From CAZHUN01 sp043801115 (GTDB lineage: Archaea > Iainarchaeota > Iainarchaeia > Iainarchaeales > UBA10191), in contig JAZDMJ010000043.1 of NCBI GenBank assembly GCA_043801115.1, forward strand, positions 1 through 10,249: DNA of 10,249 bases, given 5' to 3'. Position numbers and translations under genes: made by a program. Shown one piece after another: positions 1-6,697 of this stretch. The stretch's first letter is position 1. Each line of letters opens with the position of its first letter. The notes under the pieces were generated by a model. The model saw nothing but the letters and a program-made list of their open reading frames with translations. It did not search any database and was not told the DNA's origin.

Positions 1-70
1 CGTAGTATAGCCTGGATCAGAATTGGGCGCTTCGGACGCCCCGACGGGGGTTCAAATCCCTCCGGGCCCG
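1..70 (+). tRNA. tRNA-Arg (anticodon TCG), 5' end cut by window edge
   Basis: This is the 3' part of a tRNA gene; only the last two bases of the 5' acceptor strand lie in the window. The anticodon stem GGGCG/CGCCC (25-29 and 37-41) closes the loop CTTCGGA, giving anticodon TCG at 32-34, which reads Arg CGA. The T arm is GGGGG-TTCAAAT-CCCTC (46-62). The 3' acceptor strand CGGGCCC (63-69) is followed by discriminator G70, so the missing bases should be GGGCC. T8, A14, G18-G19, A21 and the G15-C48 pair are all present, and A20, an arginine identity base in bacteria, is at base 16. No CCA is encoded. The D stem is weak, with an A-A mismatch at 12-23 (bases 7 and 21). Bases 71-133 downstream show no gene or clear T-rich terminator. 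Confidence 0.88.
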
Positions 71-133
71 CTTCGACGATTCCGTCCGTCGGGTCCGGCG
101 TACCATCTTCGCGCGGCTCGATGCTACTGTCCG

Positions 134-844
134 CTACAAAAACGTTTCAATCAAGTCGCGCGCTTCAAGCAAGTCTTTCACTTTGTATTTCGCGGCCGCG
201 TTCGCAAACTCGTCGCCGTTGACGGAAATGCCGATTCCCTCGCGCATCATTCCCGCATCGCCCTTGGAATGGCCGAGCACGAAAACTTTCTTGAAATTCT
301 TGGAGCGTTTGAGCGTTCGGACGAATAGGGACTTGCTTTCGTCCAAGAATATGACTTCCGAGCCGATGACATTGTTCTTGTGAAAAGCGAGCCTGCACGC
401 GAAGACGGGAACGTTGAGCTTGGCGCGGCGGAATAGTTCGGACTGGATGAAAAAAGAGCCCGCGCTTAACACGAGCACCTTGCAGTCCTTGCGCTTGGAA
501 AAGAATTTCAAAACCTCCAATGCTTCGGGGCGGAAGCGGAGCTCTTCCTTCGCCTCTTCAATAGCTTCCAAATAATCCCTTTTCGACATGCCGATTTTCA
601 AGTTGGACAATGCGAGCAGGGCTTTGAACGAGTAATCGCGGAAGGTGTTGAGAATCGCGTCGCGGATTTCCTTCGACGCCGTTAAGTGCGTGAGCACGCG
701 CGACGCGTGGTTGAACGTCAGCAACTCGTCGAAGTCGAACACGAGCAAGGCTTTGGCCTTGTTCTTTTTGGCGAACTGCCGCGCTTCCTGCAACACGCGC
801 TTTGTATTCTCTTCTTCCGTGCAAACGGGAAATTCGAATGCCAT
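134..844 (-). CDS. HAD-superfamily phosphatase-like hydrolase (phosphoserine phosphatase-like fold)
   Basis: A 236-residue predicted cytosolic hydrolase of the haloacid dehalogenase superfamily. Motif I is VFDFDELLT, with the nucleophile and acid Asp37 and Asp39. Motif II is the Ser127 in LVLSAGS. The SerB-like motif IV region is GHSKGDAGMM at about 191-200. The segment between motifs I and II is mostly helical and fits a C1-type cap, as in phosphoserine phosphatases, but the substrate cannot be read from the sequence. Two oddities: Leu replaces the usual Thr/Val two residues after the second Asp of motif I, and His192 stands where SerB-like enzymes have the first Asp of GDGxND. I chose ATG at 844; an in-frame TTG at 862 would add six residues and sits 3 bases after the upstream stop. 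There is no clear ribosome binding site. It is the last gene of the thpR-cca-cpgS-HAD cluster, 21 bases after its neighbour. Family call is firm; function is unknown. Confidence 0.8.
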   Translation of the reverse strand: MAFEFPVCTEEENTKRVLQEARQFAKKNKAKALLVFDFDELLTFNHASRVLTHLTASKEIRDAILNTFRDYSFKALLALSNLKIGMSKRDYLEAIEEAKEELRFRPEALEVLKFFSKRKDCKVLVLSAGSFFIQSELFRRAKLNVPVFACRLAFHKNNVIGSEVIFLDESKSLFVRTLKRSKNFKKVFVLGHSKGDAGMMREGIGISVNGDEFANAAAKYKVKDLLEARDLIETFL

Positions 845-865
845 GAAAGAATGCGAGCGCAAAGT

Positions 866-2176
866 TCAGATAAAGCGTTTCGCCTTCAGCACGTCTTCCA
901 AGTCGGGCTTTCCCTTTTCGGCAATCTCGTACGAAACGTGCACGACGGGCTTGTTGACTTTGAGGATGAGAGACAAGTCGACGGGAGTCGCGGAAACGAC
1001 GAAGTCGGCATTGGTGGAATTAATGGCGTGCTGCAGTTCGCGCAGTTCTTTCTCCGAATAGCCCATGGCGGGAAGAACGTTTTTCAAGTGCGGGAATTTT
1101 TTGAACACTTTTTTCAAATCGCCCGTACAGTTTTTTTCAACGGAAACCAGAATGGCTCCGCTCTTTTCGGCGAGGATTTTTCCCGCACCAAAACCCATTC
1201 CCCCGTGCGTTAGAGTGGGGCCGTCTTCAATCACTATTACCTTTCGGCCTTTCAACCGTTGAGGGGAAAGGCAGGAAATGCGCGAATCCGCTTCAATCAC
1301 GGTTGCGGAAGGATTGAGTTTGCGCGCGTTGCGCAAAATGGTTTCAACATCCTTTCGCAGAGCGGAATTCACTTTGTTAATGAGCAAAACATCGGCCATT
1401 CTGAAATTGGATTCTCCGGGATGATAGGATAGTTCGTGTCCTGGGCGAAACGGGTCGCACACGCAAATGAGCAAATCTGGTTTGATGAAACTTTGGTCGT
1501 TATTTCCTCCATCAAAAAGAATAATGCTCGCTTCTTTTTCGGCGCGGCGCAGGATTTTTTCATAATCCACGCCCGCATACACTGGAATGCCAAGATGAAG
1601 CAGCGGTTCGTATTCTTCTCTTTCTTCGATTGTACAATTCTGCTTTTTCAAATCATCAATAGAGGAAAAGCGCTGCACTTCCTGCTTTTCCAAATCGCCA
1701 TACGGCATCGCGTGACGGATCACGGTCACTTTCTTTCCAGCTGACAATAGCAGGGAAACGAGTTTTCGTGTGGTTGGACTTTTTCCCGCACCTGTTCGGG
1801 TAGCAGTAACCGCAATCACTTTCTTTTTCGACTTCAACATTGTGTCTTTCGGCCCGAGCAATACGAACGAGGCACCGTTCGAAAGCGCTATCGAGGCGAG
1901 GTGCATGACGTGCTCGTGGGGAACGTCCGAGTAGGCGAAAATGACATCGTCCACTTTGAATTTTTGAATCAATTGAGGAAGTTCTGATTCGGGAAAAACG
2001 GGAATTCCCTTTGGATAGCGCTTTCCCGCGAGTTTTCGGGGATACGTTCGGCTGGCGATGCCTGGAATTTGTGTTGCCGTAAACGCGACGACGTTGTAGC
2101 GCGGGTTGTTTCTGTAAAACACGTTGAAGTTGTGGAAGTCCCTTCCGGCCGCGCCCAAAATCAAAACATTCCGCAT
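866..2176 (-). CDS. Cyclic 2,3-diphosphoglycerate synthase family P-loop protein (COG2403-type predicted GTPase)
   Basis: A 436-residue protein. The N-terminal segment (LGAAGRDFHNFNVFYR, residues 7-22, then FTATQIPGI at 32-40) and the stretch YSDVPHEHVMH (82-92) are hallmarks of an archaeal family commonly annotated as cyclic 2,3-diphosphoglycerate synthase or predicted GTPase. The family makes an intramolecular phosphoanhydride from 2,3-diphosphoglycerate and ATP in Methanothermus. The N-terminal part looks like a Rossmann-type domain. A P-loop follows at about 126-133 (TRTGAGKS), then DGGNND (222-227, Walker B-like) and INKVN (266-270, similar to the G4 motif NKxD). A C-terminal domain carries GPTLTHGGMGFGAG. 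Length fits the family. It starts 1 base after the cca stop, so translation is probably coupled, and no ribosome binding site is visible. Whether this homologue really makes cyclic diphosphoglycerate is inferred from the family only; a different ligase or GTPase role is possible. Confidence 0.82.
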   Translation of the reverse strand: MRNVLILGAAGRDFHNFNVFYRNNPRYNVVAFTATQIPGIASRTYPRKLAGKRYPKGIPVFPESELPQLIQKFKVDDVIFAYSDVPHEHVMHLASIALSNGASFVLLGPKDTMLKSKKKVIAVTATRTGAGKSPTTRKLVSLLLSAGKKVTVIRHAMPYGDLEKQEVQRFSSIDDLKKQNCTIEEREEYEPLLHLGIPVYAGVDYEKILRRAEKEASIILFDGGNNDQSFIKPDLLICVCDPFRPGHELSYHPGESNFRMADVLLINKVNSALRKDVETILRNARKLNPSATVIEADSRISCLSPQRLKGRKVIVIEDGPTLTHGGMGFGAGKILAEKSGAILVSVEKNCTGDLKKVFKKFPHLKNVLPAMGYSEKELRELQHAINSTNADFVVSATPVDLSLILKVNKPVVHVSYEIAEKGKPDLEDVLKAKRFI

Positions 2177-2177
2177 A

Positions 2178-3566
2178 TCAGTACTCGAGGAATTTTTCCT
2201 TTCCCTTCAAAAATCCGGAAAAAAATTCCCTGAATTTTTTGTCTTTCGCGTAGAATTTTTTCAACTCTTTTTCGAAAAGCGCGGAAGAGTTTTGCAGCGC
2301 CTTTTTCAGCGCTGCGCTTTCCACTTTCGTCCACTCTTTGAACTGTTTCAAAACGAATTCTTTCGCGTTCCAGTCCGCGCGCGGCTCTTCCAGCACCCAC
2401 TTTCCATTTTCAATGCGCGGGCCATTCAACGGGTGCAGGTGGGCTTTCAAAAAGTTTTCGGAAGCTTCTTGGTTCGAAGCGAGCGGGCCGACGCGCTTTC
2501 GGGATTTTTCCAGTTCGGTTTCTTCCAATTCGACTATGAAAAATGCATTATGCTTTTCGTCCGTCCACGCTTCCAAGCGCTGGACGGAAAAGTCCGCCTT
2601 TTCGAGCGCGTTGCGCAGTTTTCTCGCCAGTCTGTGCATTTGCCCCCACGCAATGTCCGGCAGCGCGTTTTTGGGATAGGGAAAGTGGAACAGTAAAATG
2701 TTTTCCTTTTGCATCGCATTCTTGGCCTTGCCCCACTTCAAAGGGGTTTGCTTTTTGCCGAAAAAGAAGTGAATGGAAGGTTTTTGGACGAAAATTTTGG
2801 AAGCTGAAATCATGCGCGCGAACTGCTCTTTGGAAAGCGCGGCGGCCACGTTTCGGCCTGCATCCGTCGGGTCGACGATGATGAGCGAAGAATTGGGAAA
2901 GCGCTCGCGCGCGTTTTCGCGCAGCAACTGCCGTTCCACATCTACTATTGTTCCTTCCTTCCAGCGCGACATGTAGCGCACGGCGTTCCAAAAAGAACCG
3001 TATTCTACAATCAACAACTCGCACGCGTATCCGGGAAGACCCTGCACTTTCACGTCCGCGCCGTACGCTTCAATGCCTTTCAAAAACTGCTTCAATAATC
3101 GGATTTCGTCGCGCTGCTTTTCGGACAGTTTTTCGAGCAAGTATTTCAAGTGAAAAGGGCTTCTATCCACGGCGCTCTGCAATTCGGAAGCGTGTTCGAC
3201 TTCGTAGGATGGAACGACTTCGGCTTCAAACCCTTCAATGTTTCCCCGAACGTACGGGTGTTCGCTGTAGGCCAGCTCCCACTCGTGGCCCCGAAACAGC
3301 GCTTTTCCCAACTTCAATCCCTCTCGCTCGAACTGGTCGCGGCTCAAATGTTTGGGAAACAGCACAAAAATGTCCAAGTCCCTGTCTTCTTTCAAGTGCG
3401 TGTTGCGCGCCAAACTTCCCGCAAGTACAACGCGCACGTGGCTTCCTTCCATGGCGCGGATTTTGTCCATGAATTTTTCCGCCACTTGCATCTCGTGCTG
3501 GAACTCTTTCTCGGAAGGCTTAATCCGAGCAAGAACTTTTGGAAACAGCTTGGAAGGGTCGGGCAT
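2178..3566 (-). CDS. cca: CCA tRNA nucleotidyltransferase (archaeal class I)
   Basis: A 462-residue enzyme that adds or repairs the 3'-terminal CCA of tRNAs using CTP and ATP, in the cytosol. The nucleotidyltransferase signature is clear: GSLARNTHLKEDRDLDIFVLF (residues 50-70) holds the Gly-Ser, the Arg-Asn-Thr and the two carboxylates Asp63 and Asp65. The class I follow-on motif is GLPGYACELLIVEYGSF (176-192), and the rest matches the central and tail domains; length is normal (about 440-460). The third carboxylate position, normally Asp in a VDVVP-type strand, is Glu116 here (FEAEVVPSYEV). The ATG at 3566 gives the usual N terminus (PSEKE then the helix before the GS motif). It follows thpR by 23 bases and precedes the cpgS-like gene by 1 base. 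The tRNA at 1-70 lacks an encoded CCA, consistent with need for this enzyme. Confidence 0.96.
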   Translation of the reverse strand: MPDPSKLFPKVLARIKPSEKEFQHEMQVAEKFMDKIRAMEGSHVRVVLAGSLARNTHLKEDRDLDIFVLFPKHLSRDQFEREGLKLGKALFRGHEWELAYSEHPYVRGNIEGFEAEVVPSYEVEHASELQSAVDRSPFHLKYLLEKLSEKQRDEIRLLKQFLKGIEAYGADVKVQGLPGYACELLIVEYGSFWNAVRYMSRWKEGTIVDVERQLLRENARERFPNSSLIIVDPTDAGRNVAAALSKEQFARMISASKIFVQKPSIHFFFGKKQTPLKWGKAKNAMQKENILLFHFPYPKNALPDIAWGQMHRLARKLRNALEKADFSVQRLEAWTDEKHNAFFIVELEETELEKSRKRVGPLASNQEASENFLKAHLHPLNGPRIENGKWVLEEPRADWNAKEFVLKQFKEWTKVESAALKKALQNSSALFEKELKKFYAKDKKFREFFSGFLKGKEKFLEY

Positions 3567-3589
3567 GCCAGAATAAAGGGTTAGGGAAA

Positions 3590-4135
3590 TTAAAGGCTTG
3601 CGCCCGCGCGCGGGTTTAAATGGAAGATTTTTTCCGAAAAATAGGAAGGGCCTTCGGGAGAAAGAACGGAAGAGTATAGAACGACGGAGTTGACGGGGAA
3701 GGAGAAATGAAGCGCGGAGCGGGAAAGAGCGGAGAGCGCTTCTTCGACTTCCTTTTTTCCCGCCTCTTTGGCACGAGCGAGTGTCAAGTGCGGGGTTTTT
3801 TCTTGCTCCAAACCCAATGCTTGCGCAATGGAGCGCTGCAACTGTTCCACTTTCTCCCTTCCTTTTCCAATATTCACAAAAACGACCCTGTGCCCGAAGT
3901 GGCCAACTCCTTCCAATTCCAATTCAAAAGAAGGAAAGGATTCCAACGCGCCCAGTTTTTCGGCGAGAGAAGGAATTTCGCTTTCGGGAATGTTTCCCAA
4001 AAACTGCAACGTCAAGTGCAAATTCTTTTCTTCCACGGGCTTGAACGAGGGTTTGCAAAGAAGGGAAGAATAGCGCGACGCCAGTTCTTGGCGGATTCGG
4101 GCGGGAATTGGCAGGGCTATAAACAAGCGCTTCAT
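3590..4135 (-). CDS. thpR: RNA 2',3'-cyclic phosphodiesterase (2H family, ThpR/LigT)
   Basis: A 181-residue member of the 2H phosphoesterase superfamily, which opens 2',3'-cyclic phosphate RNA ends to 2'-phosphate. Both HxTx motifs are present: His40-Leu-Thr42-Leu in LHLTLQFLG and His116-Leu-Thr118-Leu in PHLTLARAK. The N terminus MKRLFIALPIP and the total length are typical, which supports the ATG at 4135. A GGAGG ribosome binding site (complement of 4142-4146) ends 6 bases before this start, the clearest such site in the window. It is the first gene of the minus-strand cluster and cca follows 23 bases later. The gene is divergent from the secreted-protein gene at 4187. Confidence 0.95.
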   Translation of the reverse strand: MKRLFIALPIPARIRQELASRYSSLLCKPSFKPVEEKNLHLTLQFLGNIPESEIPSLAEKLGALESFPSFELELEGVGHFGHRVVFVNIGKGREKVEQLQRSIAQALGLEQEKTPHLTLARAKEAGKKEVEEALSALSRSALHFSFPVNSVVLYSSVLSPEGPSYFSEKIFHLNPRAGASL

Positions 4136-4141
4136 GCAAGG

Positions 4142-4146
4142 CCTCC
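4142..4146 (-). promoter_or_regulatory. Shine-Dalgarno site of thpR
   Basis: CCTCC on the + strand reads GGAGG on the minus strand, 6 bases before the thpR ATG. It implies that thpR is translated from a leadered mRNA, unlike the four genes of the other two divergent pairs, which have no such site. Confidence 0.7.
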
Positions 4147-4148
4147 AC

Positions 4149-4155
4149 TTTTAAA
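4149..4155 (+). promoter_or_regulatory. TATA-like box for the 4187 gene
   Basis: TTTTAAA, centred about 34 bases before the ATG at 4187. Archaeal TATA boxes lie about 26 bases before transcription start, so this would start RNA near 4179, with a leader of roughly 8 bases. It is too close (about 17 bases) to the thpR start to serve that gene. Confidence 0.5.
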
Positions 4156-4186
4156 CTCTTCTTCCATTCCAATTCCTCGAACGAAC

Positions 4187-4984
4187 ATGAAAAAAGCATT
4201 ACTTATACTGGCCTTTCTGCTGGCGTTTTCGGCCAGCGCGCTCGCAGAAATCCAACTCATCTATCCAGTCGAACAAACCGTGGAAAGCGGCCAAGTCATC
4301 GATTTGAACGTCATGCAGCCGGGAGAAACTTTGAAACTCATTTTCAACGCCAACATTGTCACGCAAAAAGCGGACCGGTGGAGCTCGATCGAAATTTCAA
4401 ACCTTCCCGAACAGTGGAGGGGTGAAATTGTTTCCCAACAAAACCCGAACACGCTTGTCGTGGACATTTTCGTTCCCTCGAACGCGCAGCCTTCCACGTA
4501 CTCTTTCAACGTAATTTTGAAAGACGAAGCGCAAAACGTGAGCGAAACCGTCGAAGTCATTGTGGGAATCCGCTCGAATTTGCTGAGCTTTTCCATCGAC
4601 AACGCGCAGCCGAAAACAATCGCGGGAGAAACCGTCATCGTCAAACTCACTGCCAACAACGACTCAGTGGCCGCACATCCGATTCGAATCGATTCCACGC
4701 TTCCTGCTCCGTGGATGCGGGGAATGGAAATTTCGTTGGAGCCGAAAAGCTTTCAAACCATAGAATTGAACATTGTCCCTCAAGCGTCGGGAAAGAAAAA
4801 TTTCCAAATCAGTATTTTGGATGGAAATTCGCGGCAAATTCTGAAATCGTTCGACATGCAATTGGAAGCGACTCCGACGCTCAAAAGCAAGTACGAAGCC
4901 TCGCTGTACGGCTTTCCCTTCTTCTCTCCCGGACTTCTCCCGTATTATTTGATCAACGCCTTCTTCGGACAATTTTTACACTAA
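4187..4984 (+). CDS. Secreted protein with two tandem Ig-like beta-sandwich domains, function unknown
   Basis: A 265-residue exported protein. Residues 1-20 are a Sec signal peptide: Lys2-Lys3, a hydrophobic core (ALLILAFLLAF) and an ALA20/Glu21 cleavage site. The reading frame is open far upstream, but the signal peptide and TATA box place the start at 4187. The mature part is beta-rich and reads as two related domains (about 21-128 and 129-228). Each contains a LPxxW segment followed by Gly (LPEQWRG at 73-79, LPAPWMRG at 172-179) and then strands ending in a hydrophobic-alternating sheet, similar in style to the NEW3/CARDB adhesion-type folds. There are no cysteines. The C terminus (about 240-265) is rich in Phe, Tyr and Pro with a hydrophobic end, which might associate with membrane or a partner. 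Its 3' end overlaps elp3 by 9 bases. I do not recognise a specific family. Confidence 0.8.
   Translation: MKKALLILAFLLAFSASALAEIQLIYPVEQTVESGQVIDLNVMQPGETLKLIFNANIVTQKADRWSSIEISNLPEQWRGEIVSQQNPNTLVVDIFVPSNAQPSTYSFNVILKDEAQNVSETVEVIVGIRSNLLSFSIDNAQPKTIAGETVIVKLTANNDSVAAHPIRIDSTLPAPWMRGMEISLEPKSFQTIELNIVPQASGKKNFQISILDGNSRQILKSFDMQLEATPTLKSKYEASLYGFPFFSPGLLPYYLINAFFGQFLH
4202..4207 (-). promoter_or_regulatory. Possible TATA box for the thpR-cca cluster, inside the 4187 gene
   Basis: The minus strand reads AGTATAAGT over 4201-4209. Its centre is about 70 bases before the thpR ATG, which would start RNA near 4178 and give a leader of about 43 bases carrying the GGAGG site. It lies in the signal-peptide codons of the divergent gene. 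A single short match, so tentative. Confidence 0.25.
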
Positions 4985-6667
4985 ATTTTTCGAAACATAC
5001 GCGCCGTCTTTTTGAAATTCCCTCTTTTTGTAATACTCGCGCACGCCGATTCCGGAAAGGACCAGCAATTTTCGCGCGTCCAGTTCTTCGCGCGCAATCT
5101 TTTCCGCCTCTTGAAGGAGCGCAGAGCCGATTCCCTGGTGCTGCAAGCTTGAAGCGGACTTTTTTCCCAAAGGCTGGAGGGAATGAAACACATGCAGTTC
5201 GCGCACTCCCGCGCTTTTTGCCGAAATTTCGGAGCGAACGCTCTGCGAGGGAAGGCGGAGACGGCAAAATCCCGCCAGCACTTCCCTGTCCGGAGACTCG
5301 GCAGAAATGAAATACTCCATTCCCTCCGAAGCGAGATACTTTTCGGAAAACAACTTCCACTCGCCCGAATACTGTTTCATTCCCGCCTCGCGGCAGCGGA
5401 TGCACTTGCACTTCCACTTCTTTTCTTCCATTCGCTGGTGCACGTACTGCCGCAAATTCGTGCGCTGGACGCCAGCCGAAATGAATGTAGAGGGAATGTC
5501 GCGCTCGATGCGATGCACGCGCACCCAGCGGGGAAATTCCTTCTTCGACTTGGCCAATAATTCGACGGCCTGGCCGAGCAATATGGGTTCGAATTTTCCC
5601 TCCTTCCATTGCTCAAACAGCGCGGTTCCTTCCATTACCAAACAAGGATACACTTTCAATCCGTCGGGCTTGAAATTCGCGTCGGAAAAAATTCGTGAAA
5701 GAGATTCCGCATCCATTTCTTGCGAGCTTTCGGGAAGGCCGGGCATCATGTGGAATACGACTTTCAAAAACACGTCCTTTGCGTTGCGCGTGGCTTCAAC
5801 CGAATCCTGCACGGAATGACCTCTATTCGAAGCGCGGAGCACGGAGTCGAAAACGGTTTGCACGCCTATTTCCACTCGAGTGGCGCCCAGTTCCAGCATT
5901 TCGTTCACTTCGCCTTTGCCGCAAAAATCGGGCCGCGTTTCCACGCACAATGCCACGCAGCGCACGTTTCCCTTCTCGTTCCGTTCCTGCTCCGCTTTCA
6001 AATCCGCCTTCCCTTTCAACTGCAACAGTTTTTCGTGCAACTCGCTCCGCCCGGAGTCGACTTGCTTCCACTCGTGAAAAGAGAAAAACTTTTTCCGGTC
6101 AAACTCGGAAGAATTGCCGAACAATTCCCCGAAATCGTTCAAGGCTTTGAAAGAGTAGGCAACAAATTCTTTCTGATACGAAAAAGAACTCGCGGGAAAA
6201 GTCCCGCCCATCACAATCAATTCCACTTTGTCCACGCCGTGCCCCGTGGAAACGTGCTGGGCCAAGCGGGAAAATGTTTGAAGGTAGGGGTCGAAAGCGT
6301 TGTGGCCCGCGCGAAGCGAAGCGGGCTCTCTTCCTGTATAGCTTTGGGGAACGTTTCCGAAAAAACTCGAAGGACCTCCCGGACAAAAAACGCACGTTCC
6401 GTGCGGGCATTTTGAAGGAAAAGTCATAATCGCAATGGGAGCGACTCCGGAAAGCGTGCGCACGGGCTTGATTCCCAACAAGGCCTGCACTTTGGAAGAA
6501 GCGGAAGGAAGCAATGCGAGCAAGTCCGGGTCGGCGGGAATGCAAGAAATGCCAAGCGCATCCGCGCATTCTTTTTTCAAAACCCCCAAACCCTGCTTGT
6601 CGGAAACTTTTCCCGACTCGATGGCTTTTTCCACGGAAAGGGCCAATTTCTTCAATTTGGAGTCCAT
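4976..6667 (-). CDS. elp3: Elp3-type tRNA wobble-uridine modifying radical SAM/GNAT enzyme
   Basis: A 563-residue enzyme that installs the carboxymethyl-type group at C5 of U34 in tRNAs, using S-adenosylmethionine and acetyl-CoA. The radical SAM Fe-S cluster motif is Cys87-x4-Cys92-x2-Cys95 in KCPHGTCVFCPGG. Further family marks are VMGGTFP (152-158), VETRPDFC (242-249), GVQT (268-271) and GLKVYP (336-341). A Cys cluster CKCIRC (420-425) fits the linker metal site. The C-terminal GNAT domain holds QHQGIGSALL (509-518), the acetyl-CoA pyrophosphate loop. It is a complete single-polypeptide archaeal Elp3, slightly long (many are about 530-540), with extra charged sequence around 183-233. No ribosome binding site precedes the ATG at 6667; a TTTAAA box 27 bases ahead suggests leaderless transcription. 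Confidence 0.96.
   Translation of the reverse strand: MDSKLKKLALSVEKAIESGKVSDKQGLGVLKKECADALGISCIPADPDLLALLPSASSKVQALLGIKPVRTLSGVAPIAIMTFPSKCPHGTCVFCPGGPSSFFGNVPQSYTGREPASLRAGHNAFDPYLQTFSRLAQHVSTGHGVDKVELIVMGGTFPASSFSYQKEFVAYSFKALNDFGELFGNSSEFDRKKFFSFHEWKQVDSGRSELHEKLLQLKGKADLKAEQERNEKGNVRCVALCVETRPDFCGKGEVNEMLELGATRVEIGVQTVFDSVLRASNRGHSVQDSVEATRNAKDVFLKVVFHMMPGLPESSQEMDAESLSRIFSDANFKPDGLKVYPCLVMEGTALFEQWKEGKFEPILLGQAVELLAKSKKEFPRWVRVHRIERDIPSTFISAGVQRTNLRQYVHQRMEEKKWKCKCIRCREAGMKQYSGEWKLFSEKYLASEGMEYFISAESPDREVLAGFCRLRLPSQSVRSEISAKSAGVRELHVFHSLQPLGKKSASSLQHQGIGSALLQEAEKIAREELDARKLLVLSGIGVREYYKKREFQKDGAYVSKNLV
4986..5029 (+). terminator. Possible T-rich terminator zone for the 4187 gene
   Basis: Three runs of five T (4986-4990, 5009-5013, 5025-5029) lie within 45 bases after the stop at 4984. 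Archaeal RNA polymerase often ends at T-rich stretches without a hairpin. They lie in the Lys-rich end of elp3 on the other strand, so codon content alone could explain them. Confidence 0.3.
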
Positions 6668-6690
6668 ACGGGGAAAAGGGGCAAAACAAC

Positions 6691-6697
6691 TTTTAAA
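6691..6697. promoter_or_regulatory. Shared bidirectional TATA-like box for elp3 and the 6720 gene
   Basis: TTTTAAA with the palindromic core TTTAAA at 6692-6697. The core centre is about 25.5 bases before the ATG of the 6720 gene and about 27.5 bases before the elp3 ATG on the other strand. Both spacings match an archaeal TATA box serving a leaderless transcript, and neither gene has a Shine-Dalgarno site. It is the only A/T-run candidate in the 52-base gap that serves both. Confidence 0.6.

Noticed and set aside
71..133. Possible small RNA or attachment site just after the tRNA.
   Set aside because: The 63 bases show no repeat of the tRNA 3' end, no integrase gene nearby and no convincing hairpin with a T run.
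845..862. TTG start six codons upstream of the HAD gene's ATG.
   Set aside because: No ribosome binding site, and the extra residues add nothing conserved; kept only as an alternative.
3707..4186. In-frame + strand extension of 160 codons ahead of the secreted-protein gene.
   Set aside because: It lies opposite thpR, and a signal peptide with a TATA box upstream begins at 4187. The extension is a shadow of thpR.
5720..6415. A 231-codon + strand reading frame antisense to elp3.
   Set aside because: elp3 motifs are clear on the minus strand; the frame is a codon-bias shadow.
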